Source: Pseudomonas abieticivorans (lineage in GTDB: Bacteria > Pseudomonadota > Gammaproteobacteria > Pseudomonadales > Pseudomonadaceae). Taken from it: DNA of 64,000 nt. Positions 34,118-43,290 of this stretch are shown here, one piece after another (within the stretch, counting starts at the first letter, position 1; each line of letters starts with the position of its first letter). The position numbers were made by a program, and so were the translations under genes. Where the stretch lies: assembly GCF_023509015.1 (NCBI RefSeq), contig NZ_CP094975.1, positions 6,131,501 through 6,195,500 on the forward strand, written 5' to 3'. The notes beneath the pieces are model-generated. The model ran no database searches. It was not told where the DNA came from and saw nothing but the letters and a program-made list of their open reading frames with translations.

Positions 34118-34522
34118 TCAAGCTTGGCGCTGGTGCTTGTCGATCTGCTCGTGGCGCTCTTGGGCTTCGATGCAGTACTTGGTGGTCGGGCTGATCAGCA
34201 GGCGCTTGAGGCCGATTGGCTCGCCGCTGTCATCGCACCAGCCGAAGCTGTCATCACTGATACGGCCCAGGGCCATTTCCAACTGCGGTAGCAGGCGCTG
34301 GTCGCGATCGATCGCGTTGACCAGCCAGGTGCGCTCTTCTTCAACGGACGCTGCGTCGGCAGGATCGGCCGGCGTGTCCAGGCTCTCGATGGCTACACGG
34401 TTCTGCTCGATGCGCGCGTGGGCTTCGACCTTGGTGGCCTGCAGCAACTCGGTGAAAAACGCCAGTTGCTCAGCGTTCATGTAGTCATCAGCCGGCATGG
34501 CCAGCAACTTTTCCTTTGTCAT
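34118..34522 (-). CDS. DksA/TraR family protein with zinc-independent finger (DksA2-like)
   Basis: The product has 134 residues from ATG 34522. A coiled-coil hairpin occupies about residues 15-85 and a globular end carries CDDSGEPIG and KYCIEAQE. In canonical DksA the finger is CxxC-17-CxxC. Here it is CxxS-17-CxxA, as in the paralogue DksA2 that works without zinc. DksA proteins bind the RNA polymerase secondary channel and act with ppGpp. A zinc-sparing copy would serve under zinc limitation, but no Zur box was identified upstream. Confidence 0.8.
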   Translation of the reverse strand: MTKEKLLAMPADDYMNAEQLAFFTELLQATKVEAHARIEQNRVAIESLDTPADPADAASVEEERTWLVNAIDRDQRLLPQLEMALGRISDDSFGWCDDSGEPIGLKRLLISPTTKYCIEAQERHEQIDKHQRQA

Positions 34523-34819
34523 TGATTTCTCTATAAAAAATACGTGCATTAAGGCGAATCAGGGTGCTTCGCTCGGCAAGGCCCAGCGCGGCGATATTCT
34601 TCAAGCGCCAACCGGCACTCTATTAAAGAGGGGCGGCAGTCTAAGGCCGGTTTTCGCGCGCAGCAACCACCTTGAGCGGCGATTTGACCAATAACCTGCG
34701 AAAAAGCCTGCCGGGGACCTTATCTTGACCGCCGACAGGCCTATTTTCAGCCCATGCGACCCCGCTTAATGTAAGGAGCCAGGGATAATCCATCAAGCAG
34801 GGATCATCGCCCTTCCCAA

Positions 34820-36490
34820 TCAGCGCCCCAACAACTGACTCAATACCGCCCGCAATTTCCCAGGCTTGACCGGTTTGTTCAGCAGCGGCGCTCCCAGCCG
34901 TTGCAGCTGCCGGCGGCACTGGTCGCTGCGGTCGGCGGTGATGATCACCGCCGGAATGGCCCGGCCGTAATGCTCGCGCAAGCGCTTGACCACCTCGCAA
35001 CCGGTCACGCCATGGTCCAGGTGATAGTCGGCGACGATCAATTCCGGCGCCTGGCCCTGCAAGGTATCCAACGCCTGGGCCTGGTCGGTGGCGGTAAGGA
35101 CCGTGCAGCCCCACTGGCCGAGCAAATCGGCCATGCTTTGCAGGATGCTCAACTCATTGTCCAGCACCAGCAACCGGCGCCCTGGCAGCGGGTTGCCGGC
35201 CACTGGCAGGGCCGGCAGCTGATCGTTCGCCGGCGCGGGCAAACCGGTTGCCAGCGGCACGTCGATGGCGAACATAGACCCTCGCCCCGGCTGCGAGCGC
35301 ACGGTGACGGGGTAATCGAGGATCCGTGCGATGCGTTCGACGATCGCCAGGCCCAGGCCCACGCCCTTGCGATCGGCCGCCCGGCCAACGTCCAATTGGT
35401 TGAACTCAAGGAAAATCGACTCCAGGCGGTCCTCGGCAATCCCCCGCCCGGTATCCCACACGGCCAGGCGCAGGCACCCGGCATGGCGCCGCGCGCCCAG
35501 TACGATGCGCCCACGCTCGGTGTAGCGGCAGGCGTTGCTGAGGAAGTTGCGCAAAATCCGCGTCAGCAACCGCAAGTCGGTGCTCACCGCGTAGTCGCTG
35601 CTGCGTACTTTCAACGCCAGCCCAGCCTGTTCGGCCACCGGTTGGAATTCCGACGCCAGGGGCCCGAGCACCTCGTCCAGCCGGTACACATCGATATCCG
35701 GCTTGATGGCCGCCTGGTCCAGGCGCGAAATATCCAACAAATCGGTCAACAGCTCCTCGGCCCCTTCCAGGGCCTGGTGAGTGCGCTCCACCAGGCCGTG
35801 CTCAGCCACCGGCAGCTGCCGCTCACGCAAGGTCGAGATCAACAGGCGCGCGGCATTTAGCGGTTGCAGCAAGTCGTGGCTGGCCGCCGCCAGGTATTTG
35901 TCCTTGCTGCGGTTGGCGGCCTGGGCGGCGTCACGGGCTTCGAGCAATTCATTGGTGCGCTCGGTCACCCGTTGCTCCAGCTCGTCGTTGAGCAGTTGCA
36001 GGCGTTTCTGCGCCAGCTTGCGCTCGGTGATGTCGGCGACAAAGCCTTCCACCACGCCGTCTTCGTCGGGGCGCAGCAACAAATTCATCTGCACGTCGAT
36101 ACGGCTGCCGTCCTTGCGCAGCAATTGGGTTTCATAGCCTTGAAGGCGCCCCTGGCGTTGCAGCACCTGGGCGATGCCGGCCAGTTCCACCGCGCCGCCG
36201 CCGTACAGGTGGTTGGCCAGGTCGGTGAGGTTGAACAGCACGTCCTGTGGGTCGCGGTAGCCGAGCATGCGCGCCAGCGCCGGGTTGGCCGCGCGCATGC
36301 CGTGCGCCAGGCTGGCCTGGAAGATGCCATGCACGGCGTTTTCGAACAGCCACTTGTAGCGGTTGCGCTCGGCCTCCAGCTCTTCCAGGCGGTTGGCCAG
36401 TTCCGGGTAATGGCTTTTGCGCACCGAATGGTTGGTCAGCCCCAACAATCCGGCCAGCGCTTGCTGGCGGGGGTCAGAGGGCTTCGCCAT
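34820..36490 (-). CDS. PAS-containing hybrid sensor histidine kinase/response regulator (ErcS/NahK-like)
   Basis: The protein has 556 residues from ATG 36490, overlapping the upstream ercA stop by 17 bp. The order is: PAS domain (about 40-160, NAVHGIFQASLAHGMRAANPALARMLGY), coiled coil, HisKA with phospho-His in AAASHDLLQPLNAA, HATPase (NFLSNACRY, DTGRGI, GVGLGLAI), and a receiver domain with phospho-Asp in VADYHLDHG and Lys in NKPVKP. No membrane segment, so it is cytoplasmic. In pseudomonads ErcS-type kinases next to ercA belong to the regulatory cascade for ethanol oxidation; NahK is a close relative. Confidence 0.85.
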   Translation of the reverse strand: MAKPSDPRQQALAGLLGLTNHSVRKSHYPELANRLEELEAERNRYKWLFENAVHGIFQASLAHGMRAANPALARMLGYRDPQDVLFNLTDLANHLYGGGAVELAGIAQVLQRQGRLQGYETQLLRKDGSRIDVQMNLLLRPDEDGVVEGFVADITERKLAQKRLQLLNDELEQRVTERTNELLEARDAAQAANRSKDKYLAAASHDLLQPLNAARLLISTLRERQLPVAEHGLVERTHQALEGAEELLTDLLDISRLDQAAIKPDIDVYRLDEVLGPLASEFQPVAEQAGLALKVRSSDYAVSTDLRLLTRILRNFLSNACRYTERGRIVLGARRHAGCLRLAVWDTGRGIAEDRLESIFLEFNQLDVGRAADRKGVGLGLAIVERIARILDYPVTVRSQPGRGSMFAIDVPLATGLPAPANDQLPALPVAGNPLPGRRLLVLDNELSILQSMADLLGQWGCTVLTATDQAQALDTLQGQAPELIVADYHLDHGVTGCEVVKRLREHYGRAIPAVIITADRSDQCRRQLQRLGAPLLNKPVKPGKLRAVLSQLLGR

Positions 36491-37637
36491 AGACCACCTC
36501 GACGTCACGCTGGCAGGACTCGCGCGGGTTGGTCAGTATGCACGGGTCGTGCATGGCGTGATGCGATAAAAACGGGATGTCCGACAGCCCTACCCCGTGC
36601 AGGCCCAGGGTCTCGTGAAAACCAATGGCATGTTTGAGCGCGATCAGGTGCTCCACCAGGCGCTGGCGGATCTGAGGGTGGCTCATGCCCCGGCAATCGA
36701 TGCCGCACGTCTGGGCGATGACCTTGAAACGCTCGGGTGCGGCGCTGTAGTTGAAGGCCACCACGTGCTCCACCAGCACCGCGTTGCACAAACCGTGCGG
36801 CAGGTCGAGAAAACCGCCCAGGCTGTGGGACATGGCGTGCACTGCGCCCAGGATGGCATTGGAAAAGGCCAGGCCGGCCTGCATGCTGCCCAACATGATC
36901 TTTTCGCGCAGGGCAATATCAGCGGGGTTGGCGATCATCTGCACCAGGTGGCCATTGATCAGGCGAATGGCCTCCAGCGCATGCGGGTCGGTGAGTGGGC
37001 CATGGCCGGTGGACACGAACGCCTCGATGGCGTGCACCAACGCATCGATACCGGTGCAAGCGGACAGGAACGGGTCCATGCTCAGCGTCGTCTCCGGGTC
37101 GATCAGTGCCACGTCGGGTACCGCACCCTTGCTGACGATGGAGATTTTCATGCGCTGCTGCTGGTTGGAGATGATTACGAACTGCGACACGTCCGCCGAG
37201 GTGCCGGCGGTGGTGGGAATCAGGATCAACGGCGGGCTGGGCACGCGCAGGGTGTCCACCCCTTCGAACTCCAGGATATGCCGGCCATGGGCGACGACAA
37301 TGCCGATGCCCTTGGCACAATCCATGGGGCTGCCACCGCCAATGGCGACGATGACGTCGCAGTGCTCATCGAGGTAGCGCTGCGCGCCGCCCATCACCTC
37401 CTCCACCCGTGGGTTGGCCGTGACGTCGCTGTACACGCAGTAATCGATCCCTTCGCCCTGCAGGCTCGCCTCGACGTCCGCCACCCAGCCGGCAGCCACC
37501 ACCCCGGGGTCACTGACCAGCAGCACCTTGCGAGCGCCGAAATTCTTCGCATAGTTGGCCACATGGTGCCGGCAACCGGCGCCAAAGATGATTTCCGGGG
37601 AAACAAATTTGCGCAACTGGCTGAAGTTTTGGCTCAT
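36474..37637 (-). CDS. ercA: Iron-containing alcohol dehydrogenase (ErcA)
   Basis: The product has 387 residues from ATG 37637. It is a group III iron ADH: cofactor site GGGSPMDCAKG, TTAGTSADVSQF, and the metal-binding cluster DALVHAIEAFVS with HAMSHSLGG and DLPHGLCNAVL. The family oxidises or reduces short alcohols. ErcA of P. aeruginosa is tied to regulation of the PQQ ethanol oxidation system, and the gene order ercA-ercS plus a nearby AgmR-type regulator supports that identity. Confidence 0.87.
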   Translation of the reverse strand: MSQNFSQLRKFVSPEIIFGAGCRHHVANYAKNFGARKVLLVSDPGVVAAGWVADVEASLQGEGIDYCVYSDVTANPRVEEVMGGAQRYLDEHCDVIVAIGGGSPMDCAKGIGIVVAHGRHILEFEGVDTLRVPSPPLILIPTTAGTSADVSQFVIISNQQQRMKISIVSKGAVPDVALIDPETTLSMDPFLSACTGIDALVHAIEAFVSTGHGPLTDPHALEAIRLINGHLVQMIANPADIALREKIMLGSMQAGLAFSNAILGAVHAMSHSLGGFLDLPHGLCNAVLVEHVVAFNYSAAPERFKVIAQTCGIDCRGMSHPQIRQRLVEHLIALKHAIGFHETLGLHGVGLSDIPFLSHHAMHDPCILTNPRESCQRDVEVVYGEAL

Positions 37638-37762
37638 GGTTAGTCTACTTTTCTTATAAGGGCGTTTTTTTAAGATGGCACTGCTATTTATGCCAGTAGA
37701 CGAGCGCCGTTGAAGCTCGTACGGTGGCCGCAGGATTGATCTTTCAGCAAATGGAATGGCCC

Positions 37763-38047
37763 ATGGACACGTTTCAGTTTTCACGCTTCATCAGCCAGGA
37801 AATCGAAAAAGCCCAGGACGAAGCGCTGAGTGCCCGCAGCGCGGACATCAGTACCCGGGCCAGGGCCAGGAAAGCGTTTTATGAAATGCTCGAGCGGCGC
37901 CTGCACAAGCGGCTGACCCCCACCGACATGGGCACGCTGGATGCGTTGCACGAGACCCTCAAGGCCCTGCGCCTGCTCGACCAACACGAAACCTTGATGA
38001 GTGTACTGGCCGACACCAGCATAAAGCCCATCGACATCACTGGGTAA
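37763..38047 (+). CDS. Small helical hypothetical protein (94 aa)
   Basis: Start ATG 37763 with GGA nearby. The sequence is nearly all alpha-helical and charged (FISQEIEKAQDEALSARSAD, ARARKAFYEMLERRLHKRLT) with no membrane segment. It is divergent from ercA and upstream of the LuxR regulator, so it may be co-regulated with alcohol oxidation. The function is unknown. Confidence 0.6.
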   Translation: MDTFQFSRFISQEIEKAQDEALSARSADISTRARARKAFYEMLERRLHKRLTPTDMGTLDALHETLKALRLLDQHETLMSVLADTSIKPIDITG

Positions 38048-38154
38048 CCGATCACTCTACTACTTTAGTACTGCCTTTGCGGCCGAAAGTCCCATGGCCA
38101 AACGCCGGCCCGCACCGTGTAATACGCGCACAATTAGAAAAGAGTGAACCCCTG

Positions 38155-38289
38155 ATGCGCACGCTCACTGCCCTGCTCTGCCAAGCCCTGCTGGGCCTGG
38201 CCTTCGGTTGCCTGGTTGCCAGCCTCGCCCATGCCAGCGCCGGCCCGCTCACTGCCGCTGGGCCTGTGCCCCTACGCCTGCTACCTTAA
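38155..38289 (+). CDS. Possible 44-aa exported or membrane peptide
   Basis: A short frame with a signal-like start ([27 protein letters not shown]) lies 37 bp upstream of the response regulator. The ribosome site is weak (AGAG). It could be a leader peptide or chance coding. Listed because the hydrophobic pattern and position are suggestive. Confidence 0.3.
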   Translation: MRTLTALLCQALLGLAFGCLVASLAHASAGPLTAAGPVPLRLLP

Positions 38290-38326
38290 CTGCAACGTTC
38301 CCAGCGCAGCCAAAGAGCGAGCGAGC

Positions 38327-38992
38327 ATGTACACCTTTCTCATTGCCGACGACCACCCGTTGTTCCGCGAAGCCATGCACAACGTGGTGGCCGATGCCTT
38401 TGCCGGCAGCCAGATCCTGGAAACCGCCGACCTTGAGGCCACCCTGGCCTTGACCCGCGAGCACGACGACCTGGACCTGATCCTGCTGGACCTGAACATG
38501 CCCGGCATGCACGGCCTGGGCGGCCTGATCACCTTGCGCAACGAGGCCCCGACCATCCCGGTGGTGATCGTCTCGGCCGAGCAAGACAAGCAGATCGTGC
38601 TGCAAGCCATCACCTATGGCGCGGCAGGCTTCATCACCAAGTCATCGCCGCGGGCGCAAATGACCGACGCCATCGACCGGGTGCTCAAGGGCAACGTGTA
38701 CCTGCCCCCGGACATCATCCGCACCCGCTCGCACACCGAACGCCGGCAGCCCGGCGAAAGCAACGTGTTTAACGCCGAGCTGCTGCAAGCCTTGACCCGC
38801 AAGCAACTGCAAGTGCTGGAGCGCATGACCAAGGGCGAATCGAACAAGCAGATCGCCTGGCACCTGACAATCGCCGAGACCACGGTCAAAGCCCATGTCT
38901 CGGCCATTTTGCGCAAGCTGAACGTGCACAACCGCGTGCAGGCGATCCTCAGTGCCGGGGAAATCGATTTCAGCACTTACCTGCATCGGTAA
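38327..38992 (+). CDS. agmR: LuxR/NarL family response regulator (AgmR/ExaE-type)
   Basis: The product has 221 residues from ATG 38327; the longer frame to 38216 lacks a ribosome site. The receiver domain has [10 protein letters not shown], phospho-Asp in ILLDLNMPG and Lys in FITKSSPR. The C-terminal LuxR helix-turn-helix reads [25 protein letters not shown] and [15 protein letters not shown]. It is closest in pattern to AgmR (ErbR), the activator of PQQ-dependent alcohol oxidation. Position next to ercA and an ErcS-type kinase supports this. Confidence 0.82.
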   Translation: MYTFLIADDHPLFREAMHNVVADAFAGSQILETADLEATLALTREHDDLDLILLDLNMPGMHGLGGLITLRNEAPTIPVVIVSAEQDKQIVLQAITYGAAGFITKSSPRAQMTDAIDRVLKGNVYLPPDIIRTRSHTERRQPGESNVFNAELLQALTRKQLQVLERMTKGESNKQIAWHLTIAETTVKAHVSAILRKLNVHNRVQAILSAGEIDFSTYLHR

Positions 38993-39085
38993 GCCACCCG
39001 GCGCGCATGTGGTTTTCTGAACACTGGCGCCACCCTCCTGTCAAAACCCCACGCCAGCCTTTTTCAACCGACCTGGAGTGTTCCC

Positions 39086-39880
39086 ATGATCATCGATCTG
39101 TCCGGCAAAATCGCCATCGTCACCGGTTCCACCCAAGGCATCGGCTTTGCCATCGCCCAAGGCCTGGCCACCGCCGGCGCGCACGTGATCATCAACGGGC
39201 GCAAGGCCCAGGCCGTGGAAACGGCCATCAGTACGCTCAAGCAAGCGCTGCCCGATGCGCACCTGCAGGGGGTGACGGCCGACGTCGGCACCGCCGCCGG
39301 CTGCCAGGCGCTGTTCAAGGCCGTGCCCCACGCCGACATCTTGGTCAACAATGTCGGCATCTATGGGCCGCAGGACTTTTTCGAGACCGAAGATGAAACC
39401 TGGACACGCTTTTTCGAAGTCAACGTGATGTCCGGCGTACGCCTGTCGCGCACCTACCTGCCGGGCATGGAGAGCCGGCAATGGGGCCGCGTGGTGTTCA
39501 TTTCCTCGGAGTCGGCCATCAATATCCCGGCGGACATGATCCACTATGGGTTTACCAAGACCTCGAACCTGGCGGTGTCCAGGGGCCTGGCCAAGCGCAT
39601 GGCCGGTACCGGCGTCACGGTCAATGCCGTGCTGCCCGGCCCGACCTTGTCCGAAGGGCTGCAAGGCATGCTCAAGGATGAACAGCAAAAATCCGGCAAG
39701 AGCCTGGAAGACACCGCCGCCGCGTTCGTCATGAAAAACCGCCCCAGTTCCATCATCCAGCGCGCCGCCAGCCTGCAAGAGGTGGCGAACATGGTGGTGT
39801 ACATCGCTTCGCCACAAGCTTCGGCCACCACCGGCGCGGCGTTGCGGGTGGATGGCGGCGTGGTTGATTCACTGGCTTGA
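39086..39880 (+). CDS. SDR family oxidoreductase
   Basis: The product has 264 residues. The cofactor motif is TGSTQGIG, NNVG lies in the fourth strand, the catalytic Ser is in ISSESA, and the Tyr-Lys pair is in YGFTK. The typical NNAG is NNVG here. A TTFLPG-like loop is replaced by VLPGPTLSEGLQGMLKDEQ. It probably reduces or oxidises a hydroxy/keto group with NAD(P). It faces the catabolic cluster convergently and may or may not belong to it. Confidence 0.85.
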   Translation: MIIDLSGKIAIVTGSTQGIGFAIAQGLATAGAHVIINGRKAQAVETAISTLKQALPDAHLQGVTADVGTAAGCQALFKAVPHADILVNNVGIYGPQDFFETEDETWTRFFEVNVMSGVRLSRTYLPGMESRQWGRVVFISSESAINIPADMIHYGFTKTSNLAVSRGLAKRMAGTGVTVNAVLPGPTLSEGLQGMLKDEQQKSGKSLEDTAAAFVMKNRPSSIIQRAASLQEVANMVVYIASPQASATTGAALRVDGGVVDSLA

Positions 39881-39924
39881 ACCGCGGCGATCCTTTGGCC
39901 GACTGATCCGCGCCTGCGAGGCGA

Positions 39925-40707
39925 TCAATCGATGATTGCCACCGCCCTTACAAACCCGGCCGAGGCATGCCGAATCTTGTACGGGAAGCACGACACGGTA
40001 AAGCCAGACGCCGGCAGGCTTTCAAGGTTGGCCAACTTTTCCATCTGCCCATAGCCGATGTCGCGGCCGGCCTTGTGCCCTTCCCAGATGATCGAGGCAT
40101 CGTCGCTGGCGGCGAAGCGCTCGCGGGTGTATTTGAACGGCGCGTCCCAGCTCCAGGCGTCGGTGCCGACCACGCGTACCCCCCGGTCCAGCAGGTACAT
40201 CGTGGCTTCGCGGCCCATGCCGATGCCGGCGTCCAGGTACCCGGGCTGGCCGAACAGGCTCCCGGCGCGGGTATTGACCAGCACGATGTCCAGGGCCTGC
40301 AAGGTGTGGCCGATGCGTGCCAGTTCCCCTTCGACTTGGGCGGCGGTGACCACGTGGCCGTCGGGCAAATGCCGGAAGTCCAGCTTCACCCCCGGTTGCA
40401 GGCACCAGTCCAACGGCAACTCATCAATGCCCCAGGCCGGTTTGCCGCCGTCGGTGGTCGAGGCGTAGTGCCAGGGCGCATCCATGTGCGTGCCGCTGTG
40501 GGTGGTGATGTGCAGGCGCTCGGCGGCCCAGGATTCGTGGCCCGGCATCTGGTCCAGGCTAAGCCCGGGGAACATCGCCGCCATCTCTGGCCAGCCTTGC
40601 TGGTGGTCCATGTAGTCGATGGTCGGCAGCAACGGCGGTGGGTCGGTGTAGGGGTTGTTGTCCAGGGTAACCGACAGGTCGATCAAGCGGCGCTTGGCAG
40701 TGTTCAC
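39925..40707 (-). CDS. Cyclase family protein (kynurenine formamidase-like metal hydrolase)
   Basis: The product has 260 residues. The family metal site HSGTHMDAPWHY is present, with a downstream DLSVTLDNN start and the later WGHKAGRDIGY-like segment. Members hydrolyse amides, lactones or related bonds. It is the last gene of the ten-gene minus-strand run and overlaps the epimerase gene by 4 bp. A lactone or ring-opened intermediate of the aromatic pathway is a plausible substrate. Confidence 0.82.
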   Translation of the reverse strand: MNTAKRRLIDLSVTLDNNPYTDPPPLLPTIDYMDHQQGWPEMAAMFPGLSLDQMPGHESWAAERLHITTHSGTHMDAPWHYASTTDGGKPAWGIDELPLDWCLQPGVKLDFRHLPDGHVVTAAQVEGELARIGHTLQALDIVLVNTRAGSLFGQPGYLDAGIGMGREATMYLLDRGVRVVGTDAWSWDAPFKYTRERFAASDDASIIWEGHKAGRDIGYGQMEKLANLESLPASGFTVSCFPYKIRHASAGFVRAVAIID

Positions 40708-41669
40708 AAGGGTTTCCTCACGGCAGACAGGTTCAAGGCGTGGCGCACCAGGTGGGCGGCGTTGCCGTCATGGCAGAAACCGGCGGCGCGCGCACGGGGG
40801 GATTTGAGCGGCGGCATCGCGCCGAACAGTGCTTGCAGGTGCGCATCGGGGGCAAAGCTGATCAACGCTCGCCCGGCCTCGCCAAAGCGGGCGGCCAGGG
40901 CGTCGATGACCTGGGCCATGGACAGCTGCAGCACCGGGAGTTGCCAGACGCGTTGGCTGTCAAAAGGCAGTTCGCAAAGCTCAGCCGCATGGATCAGGTT
41001 GTTCACGCAGCAGCGCGCCGACATCCACCAGGCCGTGGCCTGCGGGCTGACCGGGCAGGTGTAGGGCTCACCCGCGGCGAACGCGTGCAATAGATCGCTC
41101 ATGAACGCCGAACGCAGGCCATTGGGCTGCCGTGGCCGGGCGACGATGCCCGGCAGGCGCAGCGCGCGGCCATCCACCTCGCCACGGCGGGCCAGGTCGC
41201 ACAAGGCGGTTTCGACCATCAACTTGTGCGCGCCATAGGACAACTGCGGCTGCGTCAGGGCGGTTTCGTCCATGCGCGCCGGCAATGCATCGCCGTACAC
41301 CGCGATGCTGCTGGCGTACACCAGCACCGGTGGCCGAGCCGTGTTGCGCAACTGGTCGAGCAACTCAAGGCTGGCCAAAAGATTCACCTGGTAGCCTGCC
41401 GCGTAATCCTGCTCGGCCGCGCCACCCGGCACGCTGACCAAGTGAAACACCACGTCGATGCCGTCGGCCAGCACCCGGCGGATCAACGCTGCATCGGTGA
41501 TATTACCGGGGTGCAGGCGCAACCGGGGGTCGTCGGCAAAGCCGGTTAAATCGGTGTCCAGCAGGCGCAGGGCGCCGATGGCGCGGCCACACAAACTGCC
41601 GTGTTGCAACAACTGCAGGGCCAACTGGCGGCCGACAAAGCCATTGGCGCCGGTGATCAATACGCGCAT
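40704..41669 (-). CDS. NAD-dependent epimerase/dehydratase family protein
   Basis: The protein has 321 residues. The N-terminal MRVLITGANGFVGRQLA is the NAD-binding loop, and the Ser and YxxxK of the extended SDR active site are in VYASSIAVYG and YGAHKLMVE. It resembles the D-erythronate dehydrogenase (DenD) branch. It starts 9 bp after the FAH-family gene and is translationally coupled to the cyclase. Confidence 0.82.
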   Translation of the reverse strand: MRVLITGANGFVGRQLALQLLQHGSLCGRAIGALRLLDTDLTGFADDPRLRLHPGNITDAALIRRVLADGIDVVFHLVSVPGGAAEQDYAAGYQVNLLASLELLDQLRNTARPPVLVYASSIAVYGDALPARMDETALTQPQLSYGAHKLMVETALCDLARRGEVDGRALRLPGIVARPRQPNGLRSAFMSDLLHAFAAGEPYTCPVSPQATAWWMSARCCVNNLIHAAELCELPFDSQRVWQLPVLQLSMAQVIDALAARFGEAGRALISFAPDAHLQALFGAMPPLKSPRARAAGFCHDGNAAHLVRHALNLSAVRKPL

Positions 41670-41678
41670 GCCCGCCCC

Positions 41679-42656
41679 TCAGCCATTGGCCTGAACCACA
41701 TGCTGGTCGATGGCGCCGAACAGCGACTGGCCGTCTTCGCCCAGCACCTGCATGTGCACCCGGTCGCCGAACTGCATGAAGCCGGTGTGGGGCGCCCCCT
41801 GCTCGATCATTTCGATGGCCCGCCGCTCGGCGATGCAGGCCGAACCTGCACTGCGCTCGACGTTAGACACGGTGCCCGAACCGATCAGGGTGCCCGCGCC
41901 CAGGCGCCGGGTGAAGGCGGCGTGGGCGATTAACTGGCCAAAGCTGAAATTCATTTGCCCGCCGTTGGGGTGGCCAAACCACTGGCCGTTCCATTGCACG
42001 TGCAAGGGCAACTGCACCCGCCCCTCGCGCCAAGCCTCGCCCAATTCATCCAGGGTGACGGCCACCGGGGCAAAGGCCGAGGACGGCTTGGCCTGCAAAA
42101 AGCCGAAGCCGGTTTTCATCTCCCGCGGGGCCAGGGCGCGCAGGCTGACGTCGTTGATTTGCACCACCAGCTTGATATGCCCCAGGGCCTGCTGCGCCGA
42201 ACAGCCCAAGGGCACGTCGTCGAGCAGCACGCCGAACTCGCCTTCAAAGTCGATGCCCTGGCTGACACTGGGCAGGCAGATGTCGTCATGGGCACCGAGA
42301 AAATCATCGCCGGCGCCCTGGTACATCAGCGGCGTGTGCTCGGCGCCGTCGATGGGGTCCAGGTTGAAGGCCTTTTGCATCAGGCTGCCGTGGTTGAGGA
42401 ACGCCGAGCCGTCGCACCACTGGTAGGCCCGTGGCAGCGGCGCCATGGCCCGGGTGGGCTGGAAGGCAAACGCGGCGCCCGCCGTGCCACTGTTCAAGGC
42501 ATCCGACAGTGCTTGCAGCACCGGCTCGGCGTGCGCCCAGCTCTCCAGGGCCTCGCGCATCGTTGCGATGGGGGCCTGTGCCGCCCAACGCAAATCACGG
42601 GACACCACCACCAGCCGACCGTCGCGGCTACCGTCTTTCAGGGTTGCCAGCTTCAT
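41679..42656 (-). CDS. Fumarylacetoacetate hydrolase (FAH) family protein
   Basis: The product has 325 residues. The metal site of the family appears in DFEGEFGVLLDD and VVQINDVSLRALAPREM, followed by GTLIGSGTVSN. FAH-family enzymes cleave C-C bonds of beta-diketones, or hydrate or decarboxylate meta-cleavage products. In this operon it would act late, after ring cleavage. It overlaps the cupin gene by 4 bp. Confidence 0.87.
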   Translation of the reverse strand: MKLATLKDGSRDGRLVVVSRDLRWAAQAPIATMREALESWAHAEPVLQALSDALNSGTAGAAFAFQPTRAMAPLPRAYQWCDGSAFLNHGSLMQKAFNLDPIDGAEHTPLMYQGAGDDFLGAHDDICLPSVSQGIDFEGEFGVLLDDVPLGCSAQQALGHIKLVVQINDVSLRALAPREMKTGFGFLQAKPSSAFAPVAVTLDELGEAWREGRVQLPLHVQWNGQWFGHPNGGQMNFSFGQLIAHAAFTRRLGAGTLIGSGTVSNVERSAGSACIAERRAIEMIEQGAPHTGFMQFGDRVHMQVLGEDGQSLFGAIDQHVVQANG

Positions 42657-43210
42657 GGCTGCGCGCCTTCTGTAAATTGGCCGTCGAGCAGGATGAACAC
42701 CATCCGTGCCATCGACTCTGTGCGGTTGCTCCAGGCATGCTGGGTGCCGCGCTGCACCACCACGTCGCCACGGCGCAAGTGCACCTCCTCGTCATCCACT
42801 ACCAGCCACACCTCGCCCTCGGTGACGATGCCGTAGTCGACCGTTTCGGTGCGGTGCATCAATTTGTGCCGCGAGTCAGGGGTGCCAGTGCCGGCGTGGG
42901 CCTGGCCGATTTCCGCGAACGCGGCGGCAGCGTCTTCGGCGCTGATGGCGTTCTGCACGCTGTCGGGCGGAATATCCACCACGCGGATTACGCTGCCCAT
43001 GGGCCCAGGGCTCAACTGCAAGGGCCGCGCCGTGGGGTCGTCGGCATTGTCGATGGGCGCGGGGGTGGCGTTGGTGTTCCAGATTTCATGGAATACCGTG
43101 CCGGGCACCGCTTGCAGGGCGAACGTGTTAGGCGTAGCGCCGCAATGGCTGATCGTGGCACGGCCGTCGGCGGTGTGGCCGGTAACGATGCGTTTGAAGG
43201 TGGGCAGCAT
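42653..43210 (-). CDS. Cupin domain protein
   Basis: The protein has 185 residues from ATG 43210; a longer frame lacks a ribosome site. The C-terminal half is a cupin barrel (VDYGIVTEGEVWLVVDDEEVHLRRGDVVVQRGTQHAW) with His and Glu residues for metal. Similar proteins occur in aromatic catabolic operons as isomerases or accessory factors. An 80-bp gap separates it from the SDR gene, the largest gap within this run. Confidence 0.8.
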   Translation of the reverse strand: MLPTFKRIVTGHTADGRATISHCGATPNTFALQAVPGTVFHEIWNTNATPAPIDNADDPTARPLQLSPGPMGSVIRVVDIPPDSVQNAISAEDAAAAFAEIGQAHAGTGTPDSRHKLMHRTETVDYGIVTEGEVWLVVDDEEVHLRRGDVVVQRGTQHAWSNRTESMARMVFILLDGQFTEGAQP

Positions 43211-43290
43211 GGTTTGTTTGTCCTTTGAAGTTATTGTTTGAATACACACTGGGGTCGGTGTAGGCGCCTGCGCGAGCCAAACCACTCGGT

